Shown here: piece by piece, positions 1 to 11,943 of the stretch
Layout: every line of letters begins with the position of its first letter
Position numbering within the stretch: position 1 is the first letter of the stretch
Assembly (NCBI GenBank): GCA_034401135.1
Contig: JAWZSP010000004.1
Span: forward strand, 4,278,001 to 4,342,000
DNA: 64,000 bases
Origin: Volutella citrinella
Lineage: Eukaryota > Ascomycota > Sordariomycetes > Hypocreales > Nectriaceae
Direction of reading: 5' to 3'
Program-made: the position numbers and the translations under genes
Notes under the pieces: generated by a model
The model's database searches: none
Told to the model about the DNA's origin: nothing
The model's input: only the letters and a program-made list of their open reading frames with translations

Positions 1-669
1 ACAGCATCGACAATCCGAGCCGACTTGCTGTCAAGCGCAAGGCCACAAAGGGCCCGAATGCACCAGTTGTTTGGGCTGGCAAATGGTAGGGCTTGGACCA
101 GGGCAGCAGCGCCATCCCAAATCCCGACGGTGCTCTCGATGGTCCCAATCGTTTGGAAAGAGCCTCCACTTGCTCCGTAGATGTAGCCATAGATGTGGCG
201 AGGTTTCTGCTGATAGAACTTCTCGGCGATGCCCCGGGAGAGCTTCGCAACAGCTGCGTCGCCTCGGTAGCCCGCTCCTGCAGCGACGTGGACAGTGTAT
301 CCGCCGCTATCGGCGGAAAACGAGATGGTACGGTCCTCGGCCGTGGAGTTTTGCAATGGGTAAACCATCTGGAAGAAGCGGCCTTCCCAGCCAGCCTTGG
401 GAAGATAGATGGTGAAGTTGACGTTGGTGCCGGAGAACCCCCCAGCGACCCTCCGATGGGGGATGGGAAGCGTTTCATCAGCTTCAATGCTGATCACCGG
501 CGACCTGTACAAGGGGTCGACACAGTCTGGAGTTACTAGTACAGCACCAGTATCTGGCGATACAGCGCACTCAGGTCCATCCGCTCGAATGGTAAGTCCA
601 AGGGCTGTAGGACAAGACGCCAAAGCGACTACGCCAGCACGAACGAGTCCCCTGGGCAAGATTAGCATA
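1..669 (-). CDS. Secreted alpha/beta-hydrolase-like protein, C-terminus cut by window edge
   Basis: An uninterrupted minus-strand frame runs from an ATG at 669 off the left edge, so about 223 N-terminal residues are visible. The first 24 residues form a hydrophobic signal peptide (MLILPRGLVRAGVVALASC and onward), suggesting export. Around residues 145-155 the sequence YIYGASGGSFQT contains a G-x-S-G-G element of the nucleophile-elbow type used by serine esterases and alpha/beta hydrolases. An aromatic stretch (GWEGRFFQMVYPLQN) precedes it, similar to secreted tannase/feruloyl-esterase-like fungal proteins. The catalytic Asp and His would lie beyond the edge and cannot be checked. Third codon positions are C/G-rich and no intron is needed. 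The exact substrate cannot be inferred. The coding call is firm; the family call is tentative. Confidence 0.72.
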
Positions 670-2610
670 TGTTTGTCTGAAAGGGGCAATGTAAATTACC
701 GCAGGGTGAAGAGAGAAGTCATGGTAAGATCAAAAGATAGGAGGCCGCCTTGCAGGGAGAAGAGCTTGGTGTCTGGTGCCAGTTGTAGCGTACGGTAGAG
801 CAGATGAAGGATGTATTTATACGCAAGAGGTCCCCAACATCTCGCCCCTCGGTATAACTGCAGAAGTAGGGTTTTTCCGACTCCTCATCATAATTCAGGC
901 TATATTCTGCATTCAACGCCATTCTACCACCTGGCCACGTCTCTGGGTAGGACTAGTGTTGCGGTTTCTTGGCCATGGGAGCCGGCCTAACTCTATTCTA
1001 CCAAGACTGACGAGATGTATATGATGGCCAAGCCGGGTTGGTCCCGGTGGATGAGCCCATTTATCGACTGCCCCATCTCAAAGTGTCCTGCGGGACCCTC
1101 CAGCCCTCCACACCATCCATTTCTCAAATGCTGGCGAGGGTAAGCTCTAGTAGTCTCGCCCCACACAGAGTCTGTAGTGCATGTGACTGCTTTTCAAGGT
1201 ATTAAGCTTAATAGATCATTACCCATTCGAAAATTGTATCCCCAGATGTGGGGTGGGTGTTCGTGTTACTCCATACCCCAGTCGAAATAGTCAGACCGGA
1301 TGGACATGGTGCCCGGGGGTCGGGGAAGCCACCAGCCCCTTAGAGCGGGGAAGGATCCAGCCATTTCGGAGTGTTCTTCCCCGAAGGCAATAGGCATGGC
1401 TTTGGAGTATCTGATGGCCAGTGGGGCACGTAGAAGAGGTTCCGGACGCTTCATGTTGAGCGCAGCGTTGCTTTGCTACTGCTTGGTTAGGATGCCGCCG
1501 ACGGATGAAAGACTCTCAGGAAGCCTATTCATACATAACATTATTCCTAGTAATTCCAGCAACAGATGACTTATCAATAGAGCTCTTGTAATCGTCCAAA
1601 TTTGGCAACGACGAAACACTGAAGCCAGCCTACGCGGACGACTCCAAGCCGGAAATCGGCTGGCTTCGAATCAAGGATGGTAGGATAGCCTTTCAGCTCT
1701 CGGCCCAGGATCAACCGAGTCCTAAGCTGTAGTGGAGGTTATGCAGCGTCTTGATCTTGCGTGTCTCGGCCAGAGCGCCAGCAGACGTCGGCAACCGCTA
1801 CGCCGACCTTTGTAAACGGGCCGCTTCTCGCATGGCAGGGGAGCGAGAAGCCTGAAAAGCTGTTCGCATCTTCCCCCCATGGGGAAATGGGGAAGATACC
1901 CTGTCCATTCATCGTCCGACCTGACGAAAGAGGTGTCGCTTAGCCATCTGTGGCTTCCTCGCTTATTGCCTCAACCGAACTTTGAGAGAAGAACTGGCTG
2001 CATTAGTCTCGTGATCAAGAAAGAATCGGGGCAAAGCACAGCGAGCTGTGGCGATGTGCGAGAACATGGGGTTACCCGTTGGACTGGCCGAGGGACTGGC
2101 TGACCAGGGGTCGAAAACTTGAAGCCTCATTTGGCTATCCTACCATTTCAATCCAATGCAATGGCCCGGGAGTGTTGCTGCATGGATGGCCTTCGGGGGT
2201 CTGCCCCGAGTCTGGTCGATTGATTTTTCGGCTACTGTTGAGACTTTTCGCTTATTTCTGGCGGTCCGTGCATGGCTAGTACCGCCGACTAGTTTTCCTA
2301 AATCGACTCATCATGCAGCACAAGTCGCAGCTCCTCCACAGTCCCCAGGGCTGGGGATGCTATTAACCCGTGGGGACGGGGCATCCCTCCAACCCCACAA
2401 TAGCGCAAACCATCTCGGGGGGAACTTGGAAGTGGCATGAGTCCAGTAGTCGGTTGCCTGAACGATGCCGGCCCGTGAGAGTCCTACAAAAGCCATCGTT
2501 TCCCGTCCGCTTCTCAGGTTCATCGACACTCTGCTTCATCGTTTCCCAGTCTTGACAGAGTAGAAACATCAACCCTCTTCCAGTCCACATTCTCAGCATT
2601 TGCTTTCGCC
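670..2610. other. Intergenic, divergent promoters, no gene seen
   Basis: About 1.9 kb between the divergent hydrolase-like gene and the sugar transporter. The open frames here are short and lack codon bias or splice signals. The only notable element is the cluster of CreA-type motifs at 2343-2398, listed separately. Confidence 0.6.
2343..2398. promoter_or_regulatory. Cluster of four CreA/Cre1-type carbon-repression motifs
   Basis: Four matches to the SYGGRG consensus of the CreA/Cre1 repressor occur in 56 bp: CCCCAG (2343-2348, reverse), CTGGGG (2351-2356), GTGGGG (2370-2375) and CCCCAC (2393-2398, reverse). They sit 213-268 bp upstream of the sugar transporter ATG. CreA/Cre1 usually acts through closely spaced paired sites, so repression by glucose is a reasonable inference. 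The motif is short and degenerate, so chance matches are possible. Confidence 0.5.
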
Positions 2611-4441
2611 ATGGCGAGCCACGACAATGGTTCCAACAAGGGCCCTTCCGAAGGCGTGGATCAGAAGCATCAGGGCACTTCCGAGTTCATCGAGCAGTCC
2701 AAGGAGGCGACTGTCGATGCTGCATCCAAGGGCCAGGGCATCTCGGGCTATGAGACGCTAGCAATCTGGGACACCGTCAAGGCCTTCAAGGTCTGCAATG
2801 CCGTCTGTTTCATCGTCGCCTTTAGCGGTGCCACTGATGGCTATCAGATTGGGTAAGTAAAGCAGCCAGAGACACAGTTGAGCAATGCGGCGTGCTAAGT
2901 TGGTCCACGTTAGTATCAACGGAAACATCGTGGCCAACCCTGGCTTCGTCGCCCAGTTTGCAACCGAAACCAACGCAGACGGATCCCCGGCTTTGGCTTC
3001 CTCCATTCTCAGTGCCTGGAGTGCCATCATGTCCATCGGCCAGATCGTCGGCATGACTACCCTGCCCTTCCTCTCCGATCGCCACGGCCGCAAAATAGCC
3101 ATGTACACGTACTGGTTCATCCTCGCGACCAGCGTCCTCGCCGAGTCTCTCGCACGCAATTGGAAGGTCTGGCTGGTCGGGAAGCTCCTCGCTGGCATCG
3201 GCGTTGGCTGTCTCCAGTCCACTATTCCAACCTACATCGCCGAGGTAGCGCCCGTCCGCACGCGTGGCGGCCTGCTCATGGCGTACAATTTCTGGTTTGG
3301 GCTGGGGCAGTTCTTTGCGCCCATCGCGCTGCAGGTTCTTTCCAAGTCGCAAAAGGACAACTGGCTCACTCCGATTTACACGCAGTGGTCGCAAATCGGC
3401 CTTATGCTCCTCATCTATGTCTTTATTCCAGAGTCGCCAGCCTGGTGCGTTACCAGAGGCAGGGCCGAGCAGGCCAAGAAATCACTCAAGAAGCTGCACT
3501 GGGACGTTAAAGACTACGATGTCGAGCAGCAGTACCAAGTCCTCGCTATGGCTGTCGAGCATGAGGCCGAAGTGGCCAGGAGCCAAGCTAATGAGAAATG
3601 GTATGCCATCTTTCTGGGAGTTGATGGCAAGCGCACTATTGTTGCTCTTTGGACTCTCATGACACAGCAGTTTATTGGTCTCGCTCTCTTCAGCACCTTT
3701 GCTTCCTACTTCTTTCAACAAGCAGGAGTCGAAGAGCCTTTCCTCGCCACTTGCATCATGTCCAGCATCAGCATTGCCTCCGGAATTCTCTTCATCTTGA
3801 GTGCAGACAAGTTCGGTAGGCGCCTCATCTCTTGCTGTGGCTCAACACTGTCGTTGCTCGCCTGTGTTGCTGTTGGCATCCTGGGCGTTGCCCCTAGAAA
3901 GGGTCCCACTACTATCTTGCTGGTCTTTTTCGCTTGCTTATGGAGTAAGTCTACTTTTAAATCGAGACATGTCAAAAATCCACTCATAGCTCGTCGCAGA
4001 CATTGGAATTACCGCAAACGGCGCCACAGGATGGGGCTTCATTGGTGAGGTTTCCTCTCAACGTCTCCGTGCCCACACCGCCGGCTTTGGCGCTGCATCT
4101 ACTTGTGTTGCGGGGGTTATTATGGGAGTCCTCACGCCCTACATGGTGAACGTGAACCAATGGAACTGGGAGCTCAAGACCGGTTGGTTCTATGCCGGTG
4201 TTGGTCTGCCAATGGTGGTGGGCATGTGGTTCCTTATCCCGGAAACGAAAGGGTAAGTCACGCTTTCGATTCCGCCGTAGACGCTGAGAGTGTTTTGAGA
4301 GATTGAATAACTGACCCAAGTACTTTCTCCAGTCTCTCTGCTGCCGAACTTGATGAGCTGTTTGAGAGAAAGGTTAAGCCATGGAGATTCCACAAGACTC
4401 CGACAGCCACTCAACGTGTTCTTGGGTCTTTGAAGGTCTAA
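2611..4441 (+). CDS. MFS sugar:proton symporter (alpha-glucoside/maltose permease type)
   Basis: Four exons (2611-2852, 2914-3944, 4000-4252, 4333-4441) join in phase into a 544-aa plasma-membrane transporter. Introns have GTAAGT donors. A hydrophilic N-terminus of about 65 residues precedes the membrane helices, as in fungal alpha-glucoside permeases. Sugar-porter signatures are visible: the loop 2-3 motif DRHGRK, PTYIAEVAPVRTRG after helix 4, PESPAW at the end of helix 6, DKFGRR in the second half, and PETKG before a C-terminal tail with AAELDELFERKV. That tail resembles maltose and other oligosaccharide permeases more than hexose transporters. The gene is convergent with a Zn2Cys6 regulator 218 bp away, and CreA-type sites lie upstream, consistent with carbon-regulated uptake. 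The substrate is inferred from family resemblance only. Confidence 0.93.
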
Positions 4442-4659
4442 AGTTGGACGCACCGGTAGATTCAACTGGTTTCAACTTGAACGGCACTTCTTGACGCATG
4501 TTTATGCAATGCATGGCTCACGGCTGCTGTTCAAAATTGGCCAGGACGCACGCATGTTACATATTCTCGATAGAATGCAGACTCAGAGCCATTTTCAACA
4601 ACAAGGGAAACCTCAAAGGCCCACGTGCTTCATTCAAAGCCTTTCGCGTAGCTCTTTCT

Positions 4660-6065
4660 CTAAGACATGTCCATCGTGCAGCTACCTTGTGATAATCTCT
4701 CTAGGGCAACACTGGGAATTTGAAGCGGGCCAGACTGATCTGAGCCTACCCAGGGAAGCCAGTCGTCGAACCTGCCGCCAGTCATCTCCCGAATACGACC
4801 CAGGAGGTGACTGGACCATCCCTCGTAGTACCAAAACGGAAAGGTATCAATCAATGGCACAAAATGCGCAAATACTAGCAAGGCGCTAGGATCCTTGCGC
4901 CGGAGACAAGCAAGAAAATCATCCTCCAGCCCGTATACCCACGACAGGACAATAGTGTTCTCTGCAGGGCCGCAATAGTTGCCTTCAGAGTCCCCGTAGG
5001 TTCCCTCGTAGACCTTGCATAAGCGTCCCAGGGCGTCCAAACAACACTCGCGGCCCTCGTCCTCCTGTGATGCGACGTGTTGTTGCAGTCGCTCCAACGG
5101 CTGGATCCAGTCCACCCTGCGGAATCCGTGACGAAGGTACGACACGGTGGGATCTAAAGGAGCACTCTCAAAGGGGCCAAAGGGCGCCACTGGGCCGGAA
5201 AAAAGACTCTTGTCGCTGAAGGAGCGACGCAGTAGCTTTACACCACCGAGCAAGGGCCTTTGGCGTGCCGAGTTGGCGCCAACGTGGCAGATGAGAATGT
5301 CATCCGGGCCATCCGGGCCCGCCGCAAAGGAGCAGTATGTGATAATTATGGCAGCAAGATACAGCGGCCCACAGTTGGCCTCCCTGGAATCATCAAGCGC
5401 GATGGACATCTCCTGTAGTCCAGCCGCGAATCGTTCGTGGGCTTTTGAGCGATATGAAGCTCGTTGCGATGCACCATCAGCCAGGTAGGCTAGGTGAAAC
5501 GCGGCAAGGGCCAGAATAAGTCGCAGTAGGAAGGGATTGGCGAGCCCAATGGGTGGCGCGTGTCGGCTCATGGCGAGTCCGAGATGGTCCCCCGAGTCCA
5601 CACCCAGGCTGATGGAGGTATGGTAGATGAAGTGAACAAGTAGCTCCATGTCATCCAAGTTCAAGGGCTCCGGATTGATGACACCTGCTGGCTGATGCTC
5701 AACGACATGCTCCTGTGAAATAGGAAGGGTGTCACGTCCAGAGCATGACGGCGGAACCGGCCTTGTTCCACTCCAGTCTTTTCGAGGACGACCCCGTCTC
5801 CTTTTCGTTTCCGAACCCTCATTCGATTGTGCCACACACTCCAGCGGCCCTTGCTCTTTTGTTTGGGGTAAAAAGCTGCATTTCCACTGGAAACGATTGC
5901 AATTCTCACAGCTGGGTTTTGCCTGGTCACACTTGGTTCGTTAGCACAACGGACGGTGCATGCGATCGCTTGGAATCGCCTCACCTTGACCTTGCGCCGT
6001 CTGCAGTTCAAGCATCCGCTGCGTGATCGCCGATGCCGGGCTCTTGGCTCTGTACCGGGGGCCAT
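4660..6065 (-). CDS. Zn2Cys6 transcription factor with AT-hook
   Basis: Two exons (6065-5985, 5931-4660; 53-nt intron) give 450 aa. The intron falls inside the zinc cluster, a common position in fungi, and splicing restores six cysteines in the order GCLNC, a basic stretch RRRKVK, C, then C-x2-C and a final C. Directly after the zinc cluster, at about residues 68-76, lies KRRRGRPRKDW, an AT-hook core (RGRPRK). The remainder has the acidic/aliphatic layout of the fungal regulators related to sterol-uptake factor UPC2 (DMELLVHFIYHTS near residue 125), with no intron. Its 3' end faces the sugar transporter, and the methyltransferase lies 527 bp upstream on the same strand. A nuclear DNA-binding role is secure; the targets are unknown. 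Start chosen at the ATG that gives the standard short basic leader before the cluster. Confidence 0.88.
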
Positions 6066-6592
6066 CGTTTGGATCGATGGCAGTCACCTCGAAGGATGTT
6101 GTGGTCAATAGGGCGGGGGTAGAAAAGCTGGGGTATTGGCCTGAGATGCTCAGGGGCATCTGAGCTGACTAATTGACGAAGATGTGTCTTGGCACTCCTG
6201 AGCTGAAGTCTATAGATCAAGGACAAGGTAGTAGTCTAGTTCACGCTTTAAGTTATGGAAGATAGTCAACAAGTCCGTGCCACACAGCCTGATATATACA
6301 CGATAGAAACCACAGCAAATTTCACTGTAGATGTCATACCCAATATCTCAACCCCAGTGTTAGTCCATAATGAGTCACAATTAGCATTTGACAGAGGCAG
6401 CAACTGGCGGCCTTGTCAGTCAAGGTCTCTGCACCACTAAAGGTTGTAGGATATTTGCGATGAACGCACTTCACAGTAAGCGTTAAGTTATAATCTATAG
6501 ATCGATGTAAAGAGTCACAGGCGAACCCAGTTAGATTTACAATAGGATGAGCCACCAATGTCATTCAACTTGCACCTCTCGTTGACTTGATA
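6066..6592. other. Promoter region of the Zn2Cys6 gene
   Basis: 527 bp between the methyltransferase stop and the regulator ATG, AT-richer than its surroundings. It contains one TGAGTCA (6371-6377), the core of Gcn4/AP-1-type bZIP sites. No gene seen. Confidence 0.5.
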
Positions 6593-7941
6593 TCACTCCG
6601 GCTTCCTGCCGTACACCGAAATACTACAACCTAGTCAGCAAGTACTGAATCAAACACCGAGCATCAAACGTACATTGGCCAGTATGCGTGAATCGACGGG
6701 TCGTTAATCTCGTTCCTCACCTTGGAGAGGAACACTGTCGTCTCCTCGGGCGACCAACCAAGCACCCGCGTGAACAGCGCGACGCTGATTGCCTCTGTGG
6801 CTGTGGCCATGTTTTCATTGTGCCACATCCCGAGCTCCTTGTGCCTCACATCCTTGGGCCACGCATTCGACGGCCACTTGAATCGCCTGTCGACAATGTC
6901 CACGAACCCGGCCTCGCGGAGGTGTGCGCCAAAATCATCCAAGGTCTGGGCATCAACACCGGCCGTGACGGTGGCATCGCGCAGTAGGTGCATCCACCTG
7001 TGAAGGTTGGTGTCCTCGGTTAGAGTCCCGTCGTCAGAGTACACAAGTACTTCAATGTCCTGGAACTCTACCCAGCCGCCGGGTGAGAGGTTGCTATCAC
7101 GAGTTAGCGAGGGCCCTGCGTTGGGACAATTGGGGGTTGCTCCCTACTCATAAATGTTGCGAGCGTACTCTGGCCAGTTCTTGACGCTGCCGTTCATCAT
7201 CCTGCTGTGGATGTAGTCAAAGGGTTCCTTGTACGACCACTCTTCGTCCAGGTCGTCAACCAGAAAGTGCACGTTGGGCGGGATGCTTGTGCACGTTAGC
7301 TCGACTGCGGAGGGGGGGTGATGTGGGAGTTGGACTACACACATGCCTGGCTGAATGGGCGAGAGGTCGATGCCGATGACCTCGGCCTCGGGGTGCTCGT
7401 CGGCAAAGTCGATTGCCCAGATTCCCGTGCCAGTGCCAACATCCAGGCATCGCCGGACCTTTGAGTCCTCGGCGTTTGGAGGGGCGAGACCGAGCATGTT
7501 GTCAAAGGTCAAGAGGAAGATGTGGTGCTGGAGGTCTGTTCAAACACGTCAGTCAGTCAGTCACTTGCTCATTGTGCGCCAGTCCTACCTAGCCGTTCGA
7601 TTTCTATGTCGTCGTTGGGCAGGATGTATCGACCGTCCTTGTAGCTATGGTACGTCCGGCCGTTCTCCCGTCGATAGTCGAGAATGGAGCTCTTCATGCT
7701 CTGCGTTGAAGCCCCAGCGTCCTGTTGTTCTCGAACCTCAGCCGCCATTCCTCCCCATGCCGGACGAGAAATGCGAAACCACCTACCAATTCCACAAGGT
7801 ACATATCCTCTAATTGCTCAACGATGGGGTTCTGGAGTTGCGGTCAGTATCAGAGTCGCATTGCTTCACGGCTGACGGGCCCCCAACCTCGTCGGCCTCC
7901 AGCGCCGGCTCCGGATCTGGAGCCGTCCACTGCTCGGCCAT
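6593..7941 (-). CDS. LaeA-like SAM-dependent methyltransferase
   Basis: Seven exons (7941-7888, 7831-7787, 7736-7589, 7535-7343, 7285-7148, 7093-6674, 6623-6593) stay in phase and give 342 aa, the usual length for fungal LaeA-like enzymes. The SAM-binding motif DVGTGTGIWAIDFADEHP is followed by VIGIDLSPIQP, NVHFLVDDLDEEW, and the post-motif block NLSPGGWVEFQDIE. The C-terminus ends SVYGRKPE, typical of the group and recovered only by the 31-nt last exon. Introns of 48-57 nt carry CTAAC branch sites. The first two exons are the least certain, because exon 2 is only 45 nt. The family includes LaeA, a nuclear regulator of secondary metabolism, and many paralogs of unknown role; this one lacks a synthase nearby, so I would not call it LaeA itself. 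Confidence 0.88.
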
Positions 7942-8975
7942 GATGGCGCTTCTCTGGAAGCTCTTCTAGTCTGTCGCGAGGAATCTGAAGCGGCAATGAT
8001 GGGCATGTCGCCATGTCATGGCAAAGTCGGTCTGTCGGCGGCGGTCGGTCAAATCTCGTCGCATCATCTGACCAGGCAGTGGCACAAACAGCGTTCATCG
8101 GCGTCGCTAGGGCTTCAAAGGGGGCTCTAGACAGGGCAGGGGGGGGCGCCAGCGTCCAATTCGATCCAGGTGTTCGGTTCGCGACCCACGGCGGCGGGGT
8201 GGGTGAGGTGGCCCCCAAAGCCCCCTTTGCCGGGGTGAGCCGGAAATGCACAGGCTGTCTGAGGCTGGGTACAGTTCCAGGGGTTCCAGGGCGGGCCAAG
8301 CGCTGTACTATGTATCTACCCCGCTTGCAGCGACTGACCGCAGACCCGGGTGGACGGATCCGGAGGGGGGCTTGCGACAGGCGAGATTGCAGCGAGGACG
8401 AATGATGGACTGATGACACCGATATGGCCAGCCTTTAGGCGTTGGAAAAACTCATGGGTGCCCAAAGATGGACCCAGGGACCCGGATCCTCGAAGAAATG
8501 AGCAGGGGTGTGGTACTGTAGCAGGTCTGACAAGGCGGCGCTGACCCGAGTACTTGGTCGAGACTCCAGAGGCCTGCAGGCGCGAAAGAGGCACAGCAGG
8601 GGTGGGGATGCAACCGTGGCCCAAATGTTGACATGGGATTTTCGGCGAGAAAGCGTGTTGATCATAGTAACTGAATGCCATTGCCTGATTGAACATCCAA
8701 GGGGATGAGCTCGTGGTTCAGGGTTAAGTAACCCTGGACGAGGCATCGGATGTTCACTGGCAGACACCGACTGGAATGAAAATGCCCTCCCGAGCACTTA
8801 TGGAGACCAAATATTGTCAATACAATCGGGCAGAGGCTATTCAATCATAGAATAACCACACAGGCCGTGATGGAAAACCTTGACCTTGCTCAATGTAGAC
8901 CATGGACGGTAAGCTGGTGCAATCTTGTTTATTGAAATCCAAAACGACATCAAATTGCTGCTTGAAGGATAGCAT
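7942..8975. other. Intergenic, no gene seen
   Basis: About 1 kb between the methyltransferase start and the 3' end of the HET gene, on the same strand. Open frames here overlap in several frames without signal peptides, domains or splice signals. Presumably the methyltransferase promoter plus the HET 3' UTR. Confidence 0.5.
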
Positions 8976-11655
8976 TCACACCACCCGAAGCATTGACGGC
9001 ATGGCATGCGACGGTAGCCAAGTCTCCGCCCTGATCCAGTTATCCGACTCGTACCGCCTGGCAAAGTAAAAGACGCCAACGCGCTTGTAGTCTACCGATA
9101 CCTCAGAAGACAGTGAGAATGAAGACTGAAATGCAACGCCTAGGTCCGGCATGCTGCCCTGCCTCGCCAAGCGTCCCCGTCGCTCCCCCATCGTATGACT
9201 GGACTCTGCTTTCACAGACGACTTTTGGGCGAGAATAAGCCCCTGAAGCTCGGATCCGTAGCCGTTGCTATACGAGCGCACTTGGAGGCAGGCGACTGTT
9301 CTCACGTCTCTGGGCATCTCACCGCGGTCAAAGACTAGGTGGCAACGCACGTGGTGATTTACATCTTCCGCCGGTAGACGCCTCCCTGGTTTGTCTGGGG
9401 CCATGCTACCCATTGCTTCAGCGACAACATCCCGTACTTGCTTTGATGCATTCGACCCAACATCTGCACCGGCCGCCACACGCGGGCTGACGCTCCAGTC
9501 GACATCGGATGGCACGAAGGAGTATGTGTCGTGTCTACGGCTTGCACATGTCCGAACCTTGTCGAGATCAAGACTAACACAGTTCCCGCGAAGCAGGGCG
9601 TGTCCGGACCAGACCCGGCCCATGTCGTCGGCACCCACCGTCTCGGCTTCCGCTTCGACGACCTGCAGCTGAATCGTCTGGTCGAGAAAGACATCGACCG
9701 TGCAGCAGAACAACGCGCCGTCAACCGCGGCCCATGACCACGAGGGCGCCCGATACGCGTACGGGAACTTGAGCTGCTCCGGAGGGTCCTCCTGACGAGT
9801 CTGCAGTGCCTGGCCATCCTGGGAGATGTCGACCAGACGCTGGCTGTGGTGTCTCATCCAGAGCAAGCTGTACGCGAGGTCTTCTTTCCACATCCCCGCA
9901 ACGTATGTCCCGCCCGTGTAGGCCTGGACAGTCCGGGCCAGACCCGAGATTGCAGGCAGCTTGTCGGCCTCTTTGGTTAGTAGTCTTTGGGAGTATTGCT
10001 CGACCAGCTCCAGCCAGCGAACGTGCCAGTCAGATAGAGAGGGCGTTGGCGAGCCGCTTGGGTACAGGAACTTATCCTTGGTCCACCTGTGAGCTGACAA
10101 TTCGCCCATAGCGGCCGTCGAGCCTGTGTCGAGCCGGGCCGTCTGGTTGCATTGCAGGATGATTTGTTTCGTGGCAAACATGACTACTCGCTTCGACAGC
10201 ACGAGCTCTTGCAGACACCATCCCCTGGTGTTGGCCCTCAGTTTTCCAAAGTAGGTGTCCTTGTCTGGCCAGCGGACGAACAGGTGATCTGTTGGCTCGA
10301 CACCGTCTACGCTTGGCAGTCTTCCCTCGAGGAAACTGTATGGCCGCGGGTTGAGGAACCCTTCGGCTCCGTTGACGGCCGACGTTGCGGAAATGGTTAG
10401 ATATGCGAAGCTGTAGATCTGCCCCATGAGCGATGACTCCGCCTCCCAGTCGCGAACACTGTCTTGGATGATGCACAATGAGTCAATCCAGATGTACTGG
10501 ATCCCTAGCTTCTCGGTGACCCAAATCGCGTCCTGGTATGTCTTGGGCAGGCTCGTAATCGGAAATCCCTTGTGGCGGTCATCCAAGGTTTCGAGAGTTG
10601 TGGTCAAGATGCTGCCATAGGTCAGTTCCACAACAGCCAGGGTCAACTTGCGGTCCCAAAATCTAGGTTCCTTTGCAACGAAGAATGTGGGGGCTCATAC
10701 GTATCCTTTGGAAGAAGTCTCCAGTCTCCCCAGCAGTGGCTAAGTGCGACATACGTGCCCCTCATGGTTCGACTGTCAACGAGTCTCGCGTAATCGGCAT
10801 TTTCTCCTCTGGGCCCCTTGACGATCTCAATGACCTGATTTGGGAAACTTTCGGATCTTTCACGGGAACACTGATTATGATTTGCTACACATTCATGGGC
10901 CCAGCTTTGGATTCTGTCAATGGTTGTGTCACACTTTGGGTGTATGGGTAAGTCGCGATCCGGAACCCGTGTGGCAAAGGATGAAGCTGCCGAGAATCAG
11001 AACGGCGCTCAATGTGATATGGGCATTGAAGATGACGTACTGGAAGGGACGTATATCGTCAAGAGGGCGTTGAAGATTTGTTCGGTACCATCAGATGTTT
11101 TGCTGATCACGCTGACTGTGAGAACCGGCCTTTTGTTCAGACCGTTAGGAGTGACATCAAGATACACCCCTTCAATAGTGGTGCCTTCGCTCTTGAATCG
11201 ACCGAGTTGGTCCACAGGATCTCTAAGCCACACATGCTCTTCTCGTAGAGCCCTGATGTAGATCCTGCATAAATGGCACTGCTCTAGCGCACAGATGCAA
11301 AGAGAAAGGAGGTCGTCATGGATCTTGTGACGCTGGACAGGCCCATCTTCCTGGATCTGTGACAACTGGTCGTGGGCAGAGAAGGCGCGACACCCTTCGC
11401 AGACCATATCAAACGAGCTTCGAGTGTCTCATGTCACTGTCAGCAACTAGCCCCGGCAGGACGGGGAGGAAAACTGAATTTACCTTCATACAGAGCCTTG
11501 CGTAAATCTTCGTCGCCCGGGGAGGCCGCCTTCTCTTCATCCCTCTTTCTCGCCCACAGGCGGTCATCATGAGCCGAATCCGTGGCTAGCCACTCGGTAT
11601 CACGCAGCTGGGCAGTTGCCCGGTGATATATGGGCTTGAAGTCGATAGGGCGCAT
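8976..11655 (-). CDS. HET-domain (heterokaryon incompatibility) protein
   Basis: Modelled as four exons (11655-11484, 11427-11041, 10986-10701, 10611-8976) giving 826 aa. If translation begins at the ATG at 11407 instead, three exons give 762 aa; the extra 5' exon rests on a good GTAAAT donor, a GCTGAC branch site and an intact frame. The HET domain spans roughly residues 262-410 and shows its three blocks: YVALSHCWG, SLPKTYQDAIWVTEKLGIQYIWIDSLCI (residues split by the motif boundary), and LTISATSA with GAEGFL. An 89-nt intron lies just after the first block. The C-terminal 400 residues have no recognised domain. HET proteins trigger cell death on non-self contact between hyphae. The gene is divergent from an ankyrin-repeat gene 288 bp away. 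Confidence 0.88.
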
Positions 11656-11943
11656 GTCATAGACACAAAAGACGCGCAAGCACGAAACTCCGTGGCTGAG
11701 GGTGAAGAAGGGGTGATTCAAAGCAATGTGTTTCGTGAGATCGGGCGCAAGGCAGCCTGTGGTAATACCTCGCAACGGAGCCCAACGCCACAAACCAGCT
11801 GAAAGCGGGGTTGCATGACATCGCGCCGCCCCGAAGCGCTGCTCAGCCCCTGCCCTGGATGCTGAAAAGGACTCGCTGGTGTCACAGGAGGCTTGATCTC
11901 TGTCGTTTTTCCAAGGTCCAACGCCCAAATCCCGAACTCCAAC

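Noticed and set aside
10620..10701. 38-nt intron ending at CTAG inside the HET domain
   Set aside because: It keeps frame, but the 89-nt alternative ending GGCAG has a good CTGAC branch site and restores the HET consensus better.
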